Shown: piece after piece, positions 50,248 through 59,218 of the stretch | Numbering within the stretch: the stretch's first letter is position 1 | Layout: each line of letters begins with the position of its first letter | Assembly: GCA_025463305.1 (NCBI GenBank) | Contig: JAOBWK010000036.1 | Location: 1-64,000 of the forward strand | From: Ilumatobacteraceae bacterium | GTDB taxonomy: Bacteria > Actinomycetota > Acidimicrobiia > Acidimicrobiales > Ilumatobacteraceae | Direction: 5' to 3' | DNA length: 64,000 nucleotides | Made by a program: the position numbers and the translations under genes | The notes under the pieces: generated by a model | The model's input: only the letters and a program-made list of their open reading frames with translations | What the model was told of the DNA's origin: nothing | Database searches by the model: none

Positions 50248-51734
50248 ACGCCCACCTCCTCGGCCGGCAGCTCGATCACGAACCGTGCGCCCGGCTCGCC
50301 GTCGCGACGGTCCTCGACGCGCACGTTGCCACCGTGCAGGCGCACGTGCTCGTCGACGAGCGCGAGCCCGAGTCCGGCTCCGTCGCTCGAGCTGCGTCGC
50401 CCGGCGACCGCGCCCCGGGCGAAGCGCTCGAAGATCAGATGGCGTTCGTCCTGCGGCACACCGGCGCCGTGGTCCTCGACCGCGATCCAGACGTGGCCGA
50501 GCGGCTCGCCCTCGTTCTCCGCCTCCGTGACCGTCACCTCCGGCTCGCCGCCGCCGTGCAGGCGAGCGTTGTCGATCAGGTTGGCGATGACGCGCGCCAG
50601 CCGGCGCCGGTCGACCTGCATGATCAGTCCTTCGGCCCGTTCGCTGACCTCGATCGGTGTGCCGGGCAAGCTGCTGACCCCGATCGCTTGCCGCACGAAC
50701 TCCGCGACGAGGAGGTCCTCGAGGTGCAAGCGGATCGCGCCGGCGTCGAAGCGGGAGATCTCGAGCAGGTCCTCGACGAGGCCTTGGAAGCGCGACACGT
50801 CGGCCACCAGCAGATCGAGCGCGGCCTGGGCACGTTCGGGCATCTCGTCGCGTCGGGCCTGCATCACCTGCACGGACGCGGCGAGCGTCATCAACGGCGA
50901 GCGCAGCTCGTGGCTGACGTCGCTGGCGAAGCGGGCGTCGCGCTCGACGCGCAGCTGCAGCGCCGAGGCCATGTCGTTGAACGAGTTGGCGAGCAGGCGC
51001 AGATCGTGATCGTCGCTGGTCTCCAGGCGGGTGTCGAGCCGGCCACCGGCGATGGCCTTCGCGGCCTGCGCCGCATCGCCGAGCGGCCGCACCGCCCGTC
51101 GCGACGCCACCGATCCGAGCACCACGCCGAACAGGGTGGTGATGAAGCCGGCGAACAGCAGCGACAGCGCAACGCTGCGCAGCGTGTCGTTGATCTCGGT
51201 GAGGCTGAAGAACTCGAAGTACGAGGCATCGACCTCGGGCAGCGGCACGCCGACGACGAGCACCTTGTTGCCGTCGACCGTGATCACCATCCGCGCCGGC
51301 GTCTGGCCGTTGATGACCTTCGTCTTGAGCGCTGCCGGCACGACATCGTCGCCGAAGCCTGCCGCGCTGCCGATCCACGAATCGCGGTAGTTCAGCAGCG
51401 GCCGGGCGATGCCGTAGGACGTGAGCGTGTTGATCACACCCTGGCCGCCGGCCGGTGCGCTGTTCAGCTCGTTGAGCGCCACGCTGGCGTCGTGGTAGGT
51501 CTGCTCGACGCTCGCCTTCTCGCGCTGCTTGATCAGCGTGCTCTTGGTGAAGCTGAACGTGATCGCGGCGAGGAAGATCGACAGGGCGAGGAAGCCGAGG
51601 CTGAACGTGAGCAGGATGCGGGTGCGCAGCCCGAGGCGCTGCACGCGGAAGCGCACCACCGCGCGATAGGCCCGCTGCCAGACAGACGCCCGCTCGTCGG
51701 GTTCGACGAGCCCCGGATCCCGTGCGTCGGTCAC
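50244..51734 (-). CDS. mtrB: Sensor histidine kinase, MtrB-like
   Basis: This 496-residue membrane kinase has two transmembrane helices (about residues 41-63 and 190-212) that flank an extracellular sensor region of about 125 residues. A HAMP segment (RRAVRPLGDAAQAAKAIAGG) follows, then the H-box FASDVSHELRSPLMTL (phospho-His), N-box RVIANLIDNARLHGGG, G1 VEDHGAGVPQ, F-box FERFARG and G2 GAGLGLALV. Operon context with an OmpR-type regulator and a GerMN lipoprotein supports the MtrB assignment, which governs cell wall and division in mycobacteria. It overlaps both neighbours by 4 bp. Confidence 0.87.
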   Translation of the reverse strand: MTDARDPGLVEPDERASVWQRAYRAVVRFRVQRLGLRTRILLTFSLGFLALSIFLAAITFSFTKSTLIKQREKASVEQTYHDASVALNELNSAPAGGQGVINTLTSYGIARPLLNYRDSWIGSAAGFGDDVVPAALKTKVINGQTPARMVITVDGNKVLVVGVPLPEVDASYFEFFSLTEINDTLRSVALSLLFAGFITTLFGVVLGSVASRRAVRPLGDAAQAAKAIAGGRLDTRLETSDDHDLRLLANSFNDMASALQLRVERDARFASDVSHELRSPLMTLAASVQVMQARRDEMPERAQAALDLLVADVSRFQGLVEDLLEISRFDAGAIRLHLEDLLVAEFVRQAIGVSSLPGTPIEVSERAEGLIMQVDRRRLARVIANLIDNARLHGGGEPEVTVTEAENEGEPLGHVWIAVEDHGAGVPQDERHLIFERFARGAVAGRRSSSDGAGLGLALVDEHVRLHGGNVRVEDRRDGEPGARFVIELPAEEVGV

Positions 51735-52411
51735 GACTGGAGTCGGTAGCCCAACCCTCGCACCGTCACGACGTGACGCGGGTTCGCCGCGTCGGACTCG
51801 ACCTTGGTGCGCAGCCGGCGGATGTGCACGTCGACCAGCCGGCCGTCGCCGAAGTAGTCGTAGCCCCACACCTTGTCGAGCAGCGTCTCGCGGCTGAAGA
51901 CCCGACCGGGGTTCTGGCCCAGCTCGACGAGCAGCCGGAACTCGGTCTTGGTGAGGTGCAGCTCGACGCCACCGCGCAGGACCTTGCCCTCGTCGGGGAT
52001 GATCTCCAGATCGCCGAACACGAGGCGGGCGTGACCCGGGCTCATCGGCCGGATCCGGCGGAGCAGGGCGCGGATGCGCGCCGAGAGCTCCTTCGGTGCG
52101 AACGGCTTGGTGAGGTAGTCGTCGGCGCCCGCCTCGAGCCCGGCCACCACGTCGTGGGTGTCGGCGCGGGCGGTGACCATGACGATGGGGACGTCGCTCG
52201 TCTTGCGCAGGTGCCGGCACAGCTCGAAGCCGTCGATGCCGGGCAGCATGATGTCGATCAGCACGACGTCGGGCTGGTTGCGCTGGAACAGCTCGATCGC
52301 TTCCTCACCGCTGCCGGCCTCGTCGACCGTCCAGCCCTCGTCCTCGAGGGCCAGCTTCACCGCCGTCCGGATGCGCTCGTCGTCCTCGACGGTCAAGATT
52401 CGTGTTCCCAC
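51731..52411 (-). CDS. mtrA: OmpR-family response regulator, MtrA-like
   Basis: This 226-residue two-domain regulator has a receiver with the acidic pair VEDDE, the phospho-accepting Asp in VVLIDIMLPGIDG, Thr in VTARAD and Lys in TKPFAPKEL. The C-terminal winged helix has LTKTEFRLLVELGQNPGRVF and VDVHIRRLRTKVE. Length and sequence are close to MtrA. It is the first gene of a regulator-kinase-lipoprotein operon, starting at a GTG 6 bases after TATGCT. Confidence 0.9.
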   Translation of the reverse strand: MGTRILTVEDDERIRTAVKLALEDEGWTVDEAGSGEEAIELFQRNQPDVVLIDIMLPGIDGFELCRHLRKTSDVPIVMVTARADTHDVVAGLEAGADDYLTKPFAPKELSARIRALLRRIRPMSPGHARLVFGDLEIIPDEGKVLRGGVELHLTKTEFRLLVELGQNPGRVFSRETLLDKVWGYDYFGDGRLVDVHIRRLRTKVESDAANPRHVVTVRGLGYRLQS

Positions 52412-52417
52412 GCCCGA

Positions 52418-52423
52418 AGCATA
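52418..52423 (-). promoter_or_regulatory. Candidate -10 box TATGCT of the mtrAB operon (leaderless)
   Basis: TATGCT is followed by 6 bases and the GTG at 52411. No -35 box is evident. Confidence 0.5.
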
Positions 52424-52495
52424 CGACCGGCGGGCGGGCCCGGCGGGGAGCGGCGTCGGGCGGGTGTGGGACCGGCCCTCAGGTCCGGTCGGCGG

Positions 52496-53323
52496 TCAGG
52501 GCCGAGTGGCGGCGTTGATCAGGTCGCGGAGCGGCTCGAAGATCGCCGGGTTGGCGACGAGGACCTGCTCGGGTCGGATCGGCCCGCCGGCGTAGTCGCC
52601 GGTGATGCAACCGGCCTCGGTGGCGATGAGCGCGCCGGCCGCGATGTCCCACGGCCCGAGCCCCTCCTCGAAGTAGGCGTCGACCCGGCCGGCGGCGACC
52701 GAGCACAGGTCGTGCGACGCGGCGCCCATCCGGCGGATGTCGCGGATCTCGCCGATCATGTGCACCAGTCGCTCGGCCTGCATGATCCGCCGCTCGCGGC
52801 GGTAGTTGAAGCCGGTGGCGACGAGCGTGGTGGACAGCTCGGCCGTGGTGGAGCAGGCGATGGGGGAGCCGTCGAGCGTGGCGCCCTGGCCGCGTGCAGC
52901 ACTGAACAGCTCGCCGGTGGCCGGCACGTAGACGGCGCCGGCCAGCGCGCCGCGGGCGTCGGCGGCGGCGATCGAGACGGCGTATCCGGGCAGCCCGTAG
53001 AAGAAGTTGGTGGTGCCGTCGATGGGATCGATCAGCCAGTGCACACCGCTCGTGCCCTCGTCGGCCGTGCCCTCCTCACCGATGATGCCGTCGTCGGGAC
53101 GCGCAGCACGGATCGCGCCGACGATCAGTGCCTCCGAGGCACGGTCGTGCTCGGTGACCATGTCGGTGGGCGTCGACTTCGTGGTGACGTCGCCGGTGCC
53201 CGCGCGACGCGCCTCGAACACGGACTTCCCGGCACGGACGGCGAGCTGCTCGGCGAGGGTGCGCAGTTCGGCCCCGAGCGCGGCGGTGCCGGGCGTGTCG
53301 GTGGTGTCCGCGGCGCCGGTCAC
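52496..53323 (-). CDS. Inositol monophosphatase family protein
   Basis: This 275-residue magnesium-dependent phosphatase of the IMPase/SuhB group has the metal site GEEG, then the signature HWLIDPIDGTTNFFYGLP, and the second motif GLGPWDIAAGALIATEAG. It probably dephosphorylates myo-inositol-1-phosphate or a related sugar or nucleotide phosphate. Free inositol would suit the PimB-like enzyme elsewhere in the window, but this is inference. The GTG at 53323 overlaps the small membrane-protein gene by 4 bp. Confidence 0.92.
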   Translation of the reverse strand: MTGAADTTDTPGTAALGAELRTLAEQLAVRAGKSVFEARRAGTGDVTTKSTPTDMVTEHDRASEALIVGAIRAARPDDGIIGEEGTADEGTSGVHWLIDPIDGTTNFFYGLPGYAVSIAAADARGALAGAVYVPATGELFSAARGQGATLDGSPIACSTTAELSTTLVATGFNYRRERRIMQAERLVHMIGEIRDIRRMGAASHDLCSVAAGRVDAYFEEGLGPWDIAAGALIATEAGCITGDYAGGPIRPEQVLVANPAIFEPLRDLINAATRP

Positions 53324-53616
53324 GGGCGCCCGCCACCGTCGGAGTGGCGGCGGTCCTCGATGGTCTTCCACTCGCCGACCGCGCGGAGCACGAGGATCGC
53401 GACGATGCTCATCCCGATCGCGGCCGCAACCGCGCCCACGAGCGCGCCGAGGCCCTTGCCGACGCCGCACTCGCCGCTGCACTGCACCCGCACGAGGCTG
53501 TAGCCGATCAGCCCGCCGGCGAGCCCGCCGAGCAGGATCGCTGCGAACGCCGCCGCCCGTGCGGCGGGCGAGGGGAGGGCCGACAGGGGACGTTCGCTGG
53601 ATGGTTCCTCGGGCAC
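53320..53616 (-). CDS. Small membrane protein upstream of the inositol phosphatase
   Basis: This 98-residue protein of unknown function has two helices, about residues 20-40 and 56-80, with two cysteines in the loop between them (VQCSGECG). It has a leaderless-type promoter and overlaps the next gene by 4 bp. Confidence 0.68.
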   Translation of the reverse strand: MPEEPSSERPLSALPSPAARAAAFAAILLGGLAGGLIGYSLVRVQCSGECGVGKGLGALVGAVAAAIGMSIVAILVLRAVGEWKTIEDRRHSDGGGRP

Positions 53617-53622
53617 GCCACA

Positions 53623-53628
53623 AATCTA
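53623..53628 (-). promoter_or_regulatory. Candidate -10 box TAGATT of the small membrane protein/IMPase pair
   Basis: TAGATT is followed by 6 bases and the GTG at 53616. Confidence 0.5.
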
Positions 53629-53692
53629 CGGCGGCCCGATCTCTGCCGTTGCGGGCCGGAGCGACGTTTGCGATGGCGATCGGCCAGAACCG

Positions 53693-53698
53693 TAGGCT
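53693..53698 (+). promoter_or_regulatory. Candidate -10 box TAGGCT of the Ppm-like gene
   Basis: TAGGCT ends 7 bases before the GTG at 53706. This spacing favours that start over an in-frame ATG at 53670, which lies upstream of the box. Confidence 0.5.
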
Positions 53699-53705
53699 GA
53701 CCGCC

Positions 53706-54461
53706 GTGCGAGCCGTGGTCATCGTCCCCACCTACAACGAGGCGGAGAACATCGAGGCGCTGATCCGGTCGATCCGGGCCAGTGCGCCCGACGCAGGCAT
53801 CATCGTGGTCGACGACACGAGCCCCGACGGCACGGCCGAGGTGGTCGAGCGGCTCACCGACCCGACGTCGGACGACCGGTTCGACGACCTGCGCCTGATC
53901 CGGCGCACGGTGAAGACGGGCCTCGGTGGCGCGTACCGCGCCGGCATGCGCGCGGCGATCGATGCCGGCGCCGAGATCTGCATCCAGATCGATGCCGACT
54001 TCTCCCACGATCCGGCGATGATCCCGGCGCTGGTGTCGGCTGTGGAGCACGGCGCCGACCTCGCGCTCGGCAGCCGCTACGTGCCCGGCGGCGTCACCGA
54101 GAACTGGCCGCGCAAGCGCCGCGAGCTGTCGCGCTGGAGCAACCGCTATGCCACCGGCGTGCTCGGTCTTGCCGTCAACGACGCCACGGCGGGCTACCGC
54201 GCCTACCGCAGCTCGGCGCTCGTCGACCTGATGGACTTCGAGTCGGTGAAGGCCGAGGGCTACGGGTTCCAGGTCGAGATGACGCACCGCCTCGTGCGCG
54301 CCGGCGGCCGCATCGTCGAGATCCCGATCACCTTCCGCGACCGCACCAAGGGCGAGTCGAAGATGTCGAAGAGCATCATCCGCGAGGGCTTCGTGATGGT
54401 GCTCGCGCTGTGGGTCAAGGACCGCTCCGGTCGCCGGGAGCGTCGTCACCTCGGGCGCTGA
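53706..54461 (+). CDS. Polyprenol monophosphomannose synthase (GT2)
   Basis: This 251-residue GT2 enzyme transfers mannose from GDP-mannose to polyprenyl phosphate, making the lipid-linked donor for outer mannosylations. Its fold marks are VVIVPTYNEAENIEALI, IIVVDDTSPDGTAE, the metal site IQIDADFSHDP, LGSRYVPGG and TAGYRAYR. The C-terminal FRDRTKGESKMSKSI is typical of the Ppm/DPM1 catalytic domain. There is no attached acyltransferase or membrane domain, so it is the single-domain form. Confidence 0.9.
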   Translation: MRAVVIVPTYNEAENIEALIRSIRASAPDAGIIVVDDTSPDGTAEVVERLTDPTSDDRFDDLRLIRRTVKTGLGGAYRAGMRAAIDAGAEICIQIDADFSHDPAMIPALVSAVEHGADLALGSRYVPGGVTENWPRKRRELSRWSNRYATGVLGLAVNDATAGYRAYRSSALVDLMDFESVKAEGYGFQVEMTHRLVRAGGRIVEIPITFRDRTKGESKMSKSIIREGFVMVLALWVKDRSGRRERRHLGR

Positions 54462-54481
54462 TTTGCTGCGAGACTGCGATC

Positions 54482-54973
54482 ATGCGTTCGTTCCTGGTCG
54501 GCGGTGGTCTCGTCGTGGTCGACGGGCAGCTGCTGATGGCGGCCAACCGCCGGCGTCAGGGCACGCTCGAGTGGACCCCGCCGGGCGGCGTGATCGATCC
54601 CGGCGAGTCCGTCACCGAGGGCATCTCGCGCGAGGTGCGTGAGGAGACCGGCCTGCACGTACCGCAGTGGGAGGCCCAGCACTACACCGTCACCGTGCAC
54701 GCCCCCGACATGGGCTGGGAGATGACGGTCGAGTCCTGGTTCGCCACCGCGGCACACGGCTCGATCGCCCTGAACGACCCCGATCGCATCGTCGAGCAGG
54801 CCGAGTTCGTCGACCTCCGACACGTCGAGGCGCTCCTCGCCGACTCGCCGCCCTGGGTGCGGTTGCCGATCACGGCGTGGCTCGGTGGCGGCCTGCAGCC
54901 GATGGACGCGTACGAGTTCCACGTGTACGGCGCCGATCGCTCCACGGCGCGGATCGAGCAGTGCTCCCCATGA
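54482..54973 (+). CDS. Nudix hydrolase
   Basis: This 163-residue Nudix enzyme cleaves a nucleoside diphosphate linked to another group. The full Nudix box is GGVIDPGESVTEGISREV followed by REETGLHV (GX5EX7REUXEEXGU), with metal-binding glutamates intact. Substrates may be damaged nucleotides, given that a translesion polymerase gene overlaps its end by 4 bp. GAGACT lies 6 bases before the ATG, consistent with the leaderless pattern. Confidence 0.92.
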   Translation: MRSFLVGGGLVVVDGQLLMAANRRRQGTLEWTPPGGVIDPGESVTEGISREVREETGLHVPQWEAQHYTVTVHAPDMGWEMTVESWFATAAHGSIALNDPDRIVEQAEFVDLRHVEALLADSPPWVRLPITAWLGGGLQPMDAYEFHVYGADRSTARIEQCSP

Positions 54974-56358
54974 GCGTGCCCACGACCACGACCACGACCA
55001 CGCCCACGACGAACGTCCTCGAGGCCCGCCAGCGGACGATCCTGCACGTCGACATGGACGCCTTCTTCGTCTCGGTCGAGCTGCGCCGCCGCCCCGAGCT
55101 GCGTGGCAAGCCGGTCGTGGTCGGTGGCACCGGACCGAGGGGCGTCGTCGCGGCCGCGTCGTACGAGGCCCGGCGCTACGGCGTGTTCTCGGCGATGCCC
55201 GGGGCGATCGCCCGCCGGCTGTGCCCCGACGCCGTCTTCCTGCCCGGCGATCACGAGCTGTACGGCCGGGTCAGCAAGCAGGTCCACGAGATCTTCGACG
55301 AGGTCACCCCGTACGTCGAGCCGCTCGCGCTCGACGAGGCGTTCCTCGACGTGACCGGCAGCCTCCGCCTGCTCGGCGAGGGGACGGCCATCGGGCGGTA
55401 CCTGCGCGAGCGGGTGGCCAGCGAGCTCGACCTGTCGTGCTCGGTCGGGGTCGCGCCGAACAAGTTCCTGGCCAAGCTGGCCTCGGTGGCCGCCAAGCCG
55501 AAGGCCTTGCCCGAGGGTGTGGTCGCCGGGTTCGGGGTGTTCGAGGTCGAGCCCGGGCGGGAGCTCGAGTTCCTCCATCCGCTGCCCGTGCGCAAGCTGT
55601 GGGGCGTCGGCCCGGCCACGCTCGAACGCCTGCAGCGACTGGGGGTCGAGACCGTCGGCGACCTGCACGCGCTCGGCGAGCCCACGCTCGTCGCCGCGCT
55701 GGGGAAGGCGAGCGGCCGGCACCTCTTCGCGCTCTCGAACGCCGACGACGTGCGCCCGGTCGAGGTCGAACGCGCCGCCAAGTCCATCGGCCACGAGGAG
55801 ACCTTCGCCCGCGACCTGCACGACACCGCCGAGCTCACCACCGAGCTGGTGCGGCTCAGCGACGCCGTCGCTTCGCGCCTGCGGGCCGCCGGCACCGGGG
55901 CGAGGACGATCACCCTGAAGGTCCGCTTCGGAGGTTTCGTCACCATCACCCGCTCCACGACGCTGCCGTCGGCTGTGGCCACCGCCGACGCGATCCGCAT
56001 GGCGGCCGCGCCGATGCTCGCCCGGGTCGATCTCACGCCGGGCGTCCGCCTGCTCGGCGTGCACGCCAGCAACTTCGCCGAGCCGATGGAGCAGCTCCGC
56101 CTCGACGACCTGTTCGCCGCCGCGTCGAGACCGGCATCGACATCGGCCGGGCAGGAGGCGACGGCCGCCACGGCCACCACCGCGGCCGACTGGACCGATG
56201 CCTCGGCCGCCATCGATGCCATCCGCGAGCGGTTCGGCAGCACGGCGATCGGCCCTGCCAGCACCGTCAGCCGCGACGGGCTGCGCCTCGTACGGCGCGG
56301 CGCCCAGCAGTGGGGTCCCGATCATGATCGACCGACATCATCCACGACCGAGGGCTGA
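54970..56358 (+). CDS. dinB: DNA polymerase IV (Y-family translesion polymerase)
   Basis: This error-prone polymerase copies past damaged bases. It has 462 residues, longer than the usual 350-400 because of an N-terminal Thr tract and a C-terminal tail of about 90 residues. Catalytic carboxylates are in HVDMDAFFVSVE and LALDEAFLDV; the HhH region has KLWGVGPATLERLQRLGV, and the little finger LKVRFGGFVTITRS. There is no clear beta-clamp motif of the QLxLF type near the end; MEQLRLDDLF (near residue 375) is the best candidate. It is translationally coupled to the Nudix gene. Confidence 0.93.
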   Translation: MSVPTTTTTTTPTTNVLEARQRTILHVDMDAFFVSVELRRRPELRGKPVVVGGTGPRGVVAAASYEARRYGVFSAMPGAIARRLCPDAVFLPGDHELYGRVSKQVHEIFDEVTPYVEPLALDEAFLDVTGSLRLLGEGTAIGRYLRERVASELDLSCSVGVAPNKFLAKLASVAAKPKALPEGVVAGFGVFEVEPGRELEFLHPLPVRKLWGVGPATLERLQRLGVETVGDLHALGEPTLVAALGKASGRHLFALSNADDVRPVEVERAAKSIGHEETFARDLHDTAELTTELVRLSDAVASRLRAAGTGARTITLKVRFGGFVTITRSTTLPSAVATADAIRMAAAPMLARVDLTPGVRLLGVHASNFAEPMEQLRLDDLFAAASRPASTSAGQEATAATATTAADWTDASAAIDAIRERFGSTAIGPASTVSRDGLRLVRRGAQQWGPDHDRPTSSTTEG

Positions 56359-56408
56359 TGACTCCGCAGATCGGGAAACAGCCCTACACTCACGCGAACG
56401 GCGGCGCG

Positions 56409-56437
56409 TTGTCAGTCCGTGTGGAACGTGAGAAACT
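56409..56437 (+). promoter_or_regulatory. Classical promoter of the DUF3040 gene
   Basis: TTGTCA (56409-56414), a 17-base spacer and GAAACT (56432-56437) predict a start near 56444. The roughly 39-base leader ends in a strong AAGGAG ribosome site. This contrasts with the leaderless genes around it. Confidence 0.5.
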
Positions 56438-56482
56438 AGCGCTGGCTCGCATTCGTGGGTCGGCCCTGCAAGGAGATCTCTG

Positions 56483-56815
56483 ATGCCGCTCTCCGAAGAG
56501 GAACAACGAATCCTTCGGCAAATCGAAGAGCAACTGCAGGCCGATCCCGCTTTCGCGCTCAAGGTCAACACCCGCAGCCACCAGGGCGTCTCCCGCGGTC
56601 GGCTGGTGTGGTCCGTGATCGCCCTCGTCGTCACGCTCGCCGTCGCCATCGTGTCGCTCCAGATCAGTGCCTGGCTGTCGTTCGCGGCGTTCGTCGCGAT
56701 GGTCATCTCCGGCGTGGTACTCGAGCGCGAGCTCACCGCCCGCGGGCGGGATCAGCTCAGCCGCATCCCCGACGAGCTCCGGCGGCGTGCCGGCCGCTCC
56801 ACCGACAGCCACTGA
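56483..56815 (+). CDS. DUF3040 membrane protein
   Basis: This 110-residue actinobacterial protein begins MPLSEEEQRILRQIEEQL, the hallmark of DUF3040. Two membrane helices follow (about residues 42-60 and 65-84) and a basic tail. Members are conserved near cell-division (mraZ) genes and have no proven function. AAGGAG lies 7 bases before the ATG, one of the best ribosome sites in the window. It is convergent with the TgpA-like gene. Confidence 0.9.
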   Translation: MPLSEEEQRILRQIEEQLQADPAFALKVNTRSHQGVSRGRLVWSVIALVVTLAVAIVSLQISAWLSFAAFVAMVISGVVLERELTARGRDQLSRIPDELRRRAGRSTDSH

Positions 56816-56865
56816 CGCCCGCTTCGCTCCGGCGCCCGAGGCCACGTCCCTCGCTCAGCCCAGCC

Positions 56866-59181
56866 TCAGCTGGTGAGCAGCGCGCCCCGGCGGGGGTCGG
56901 CGAAGGTGGCCATCCGACCGCGCGGCCCGAGGCGGTTGCGGATCGAGCGGACGATGTCGTCGGCCGAGGCCGCGCAGTGGTCCGCCGTCGCGTCGTCGCC
57001 GACGCCACCGTAGATCGCGGCCGTCGCATCCAACGCCAGGCCCTCGAGCGTGCGCCGGTCGATGCCGGTCATCCGCTCCACCCGGCGGGCGTGCTCGATC
57101 GGGGTCTCGCCGACCGCTGGACCGAGCTCGATGAACGCGAATGCGCTGGCCGTCCGCTCCCAGCTCTGGGCGATCCGCTCGGCCGCTGACGCCGGTGCCC
57201 GGCGGCGGGCCATCCACGCCAAGATGCGGGGGAGGGCGAACGCCCACAACGCGGCGGCGACGAGGATGACGATGACGGCGAGGAGCCCGCCGGAGATCCC
57301 TCCGCCGGAGCCCTTCGGGGCGGGCAGCACGTTCGCCGGGGTCGTGGTGGACGGCGACACCGGGTTGGCGAGCGTGGTGGGTGTGGCGCCGGTGGCCGAG
57401 GCCGCCGTGGTCTGGGTCACGCTCGTGTCGGCGGTGCCGTCCGAGGTGTCGTCGGTGGAGTCGGCGTTGGCCGTGGCCTGGGCCTCCTTGACGTTCGTGT
57501 ACGACTGCGTGCCCGGCTCTCCGCGGCCGGGCGTCGGCTCGAACGACACCCAGCCGAGGCCGTCGAACCACACTTCTGGCCAGGCGTGAGCGTCGCGGCC
57601 GTACACGTGGTAGAGGCCATCGGTGCCGAGCTCGCCGTACGTGAAGCCGACCGCGACCCGGGCGGGCACGCCGACGGATCGGGCCATCGAGGCGAACGCC
57701 GCCGAGAACTGCTCGCAGTAGCCGCGGCGGATGCGCAGGAAGTTCTCCAACGCATCGTCGCTGTGACCGCGCTGGATCGAGAGGTCGTAGGTGAAGTTGT
57801 CGCGGAACCAGGTCTGCAGCGCGATCGCCTTGTCGTACACGGTGGTCGCGCCGGCGGTGATCTGCTGGGCGGTCTGCACGACGGAGGTCGGGAAGCTGCT
57901 CGGCAGGTCGAGCATGCCCGCCGGGGCACCGGCGGAGCTGGCGGCGCGGAGCTCGTCGGGCGTGAGGTCGAGCACCGACGACACGACGTCGTAGGTGGTG
58001 CCGCGCTGGATGCCCGCATCGGGCTCGACGACGGTGTCGGTGAGCGGTACGTAGTAGGTGTTGCCGCCGCTGATCCGGGTCGGCGTGTACGCGACGGGCA
58101 GCAGGGGGCCGCCGAGACCGAGGATGTGGATGCTCTGCGGCAGGCTGCGTGAGCCCGCGACCGGCGCCTCGAAGTTGCCGGCCTTGGAGCCCTCGGGGAT
58201 GCCCCAGGTCGTGCCGTCGAACTTGGTCAGGCCGCTGGCCCGCCAGTAGTGCGGCTCCGACGAGGCCACGGTGAACAGCTCCACGTTCGACTCGTTGACG
58301 AGCTGCGAGCGGATGGTGACGAGGGGGCTGAGGACCTGGGTGACGCTGTTGCGGTCGCGGGTGTCGATGACGCCCTTCTCACCGGCGCCGGGGAGCCGTG
58401 GGCCCACCACGGCGCCGCTCAGCGCCGCGCCGGCGGCGAGGGCGATCGCCAATGGGAGCATGCTCAGCAGCACCCGGCTGCGCGACCCGATCCATGTGTG
58501 CTCGTTGGCGGCGTGGGTCATCCGCAGCACCGCGATCAGGGCGAGCGCTGCAGCGAGCCAGGCCGCGGTGAGCGTGACGCGGTGGTTGTCGATGCCGAGC
58601 GCGGCGGCGAACACGAACAGCACGGCGGTCGGCACGGCCGCCTCGGCCCGACCGAACGCACGGAACGCGAACGCGTCGCTGAGCATCGCCGCCACACCGG
58701 ACGCGGTGGCTGCGGCGACGGCGAACCCGCCGACGGCCGCGACGGGCGCCACCGCGCTCGGGAACTGGGCGCTGGCGAGGCGGATGTCGTCACTGAGGAA
58801 CTTCCACGTCTGCGAGGTCGGGAACGGGCCGGACAACGTGTCGGGGTAGTAGCGCCAGGCGATCAGCACGAACAGCACCAGGACGAGCACGGGGATCGCG
58901 ACGTAGCCCGGCGCGTCGATGACGCGGAGCGCGTACGACGCGGCGTGCACGCCGATGATGACCACCAGCAGCGGGGCGAGGAACTCCCAACCGGCGAAGA
59001 CCCGGCAGAACCCGATCGCGGTGACGATGCTGAGGGTGGTGAGCGCGAGCGTGGCCGGCAAGGTGGCCGAAGCGCGCTGGCCGGCGGAGAGCGCCGGTGC
59101 CTCGTCCTCGGGCGCTTCTGGTCGTTCGTCCATCGGTGCCGCGGCCGGCCGCGCCGGGCGGGGTGGCGCGATCGCGCTCAC
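56866..59181 (-). CDS. TgpA-like membrane transglutaminase
   Basis: This 771-residue membrane protein has about six N-terminal helices (to roughly residue 270), then an extracellular region with a transglutaminase-like catalytic core. The Cys is in RRGYCEQFSAAFASMARSVG, the His in GRDAHAWPEVWF, and the Asp/Glu-type third residue in WVSFEPTPG. A Thr/Ser-rich linker, one more helix (about 645-668) and a DUF4129-like cytosolic tail follow. With MoxR and DUF58 genes upstream it forms the widespread MoxR-DUF58-TgpA triad. The GTG at 59181 couples to a short upstream frame. Confidence 0.9.
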   Translation of the reverse strand: MSAIAPPRPARPAAAPMDERPEAPEDEAPALSAGQRASATLPATLALTTLSIVTAIGFCRVFAGWEFLAPLLVVIIGVHAASYALRVIDAPGYVAIPVLVLVLFVLIAWRYYPDTLSGPFPTSQTWKFLSDDIRLASAQFPSAVAPVAAVGGFAVAAATASGVAAMLSDAFAFRAFGRAEAAVPTAVLFVFAAALGIDNHRVTLTAAWLAAALALIAVLRMTHAANEHTWIGSRSRVLLSMLPLAIALAAGAALSGAVVGPRLPGAGEKGVIDTRDRNSVTQVLSPLVTIRSQLVNESNVELFTVASSEPHYWRASGLTKFDGTTWGIPEGSKAGNFEAPVAGSRSLPQSIHILGLGGPLLPVAYTPTRISGGNTYYVPLTDTVVEPDAGIQRGTTYDVVSSVLDLTPDELRAASSAGAPAGMLDLPSSFPTSVVQTAQQITAGATTVYDKAIALQTWFRDNFTYDLSIQRGHSDDALENFLRIRRGYCEQFSAAFASMARSVGVPARVAVGFTYGELGTDGLYHVYGRDAHAWPEVWFDGLGWVSFEPTPGRGEPGTQSYTNVKEAQATANADSTDDTSDGTADTSVTQTTAASATGATPTTLANPVSPSTTTPANVLPAPKGSGGGISGGLLAVIVILVAAALWAFALPRILAWMARRRAPASAAERIAQSWERTASAFAFIELGPAVGETPIEHARRVERMTGIDRRTLEGLALDATAAIYGGVGDDATADHCAASADDIVRSIRNRLGPRGRMATFADPRRGALLTS

Positions 59182-59218
59182 GAGGCAACTCCTGCGCTCA
59201 CGACTCCTGCGCTCACGA
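59174..59218 (-). repeat. Triplicated start-region repeat between DUF58 and tgpA genes
   Basis: TCGTGAGCGC occurs three times (59174-59183, 59194-59203, 59209-59218, minus strand). The outer copies at 59216 and 59201 create GTG starts of a 12-codon frame, MSAGVVSAGVAS, whose TGA overlaps the real tgpA GTG at 59181. The first decoy GTG overlaps the DUF58 stop in the same way. Confidence 0.8.
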
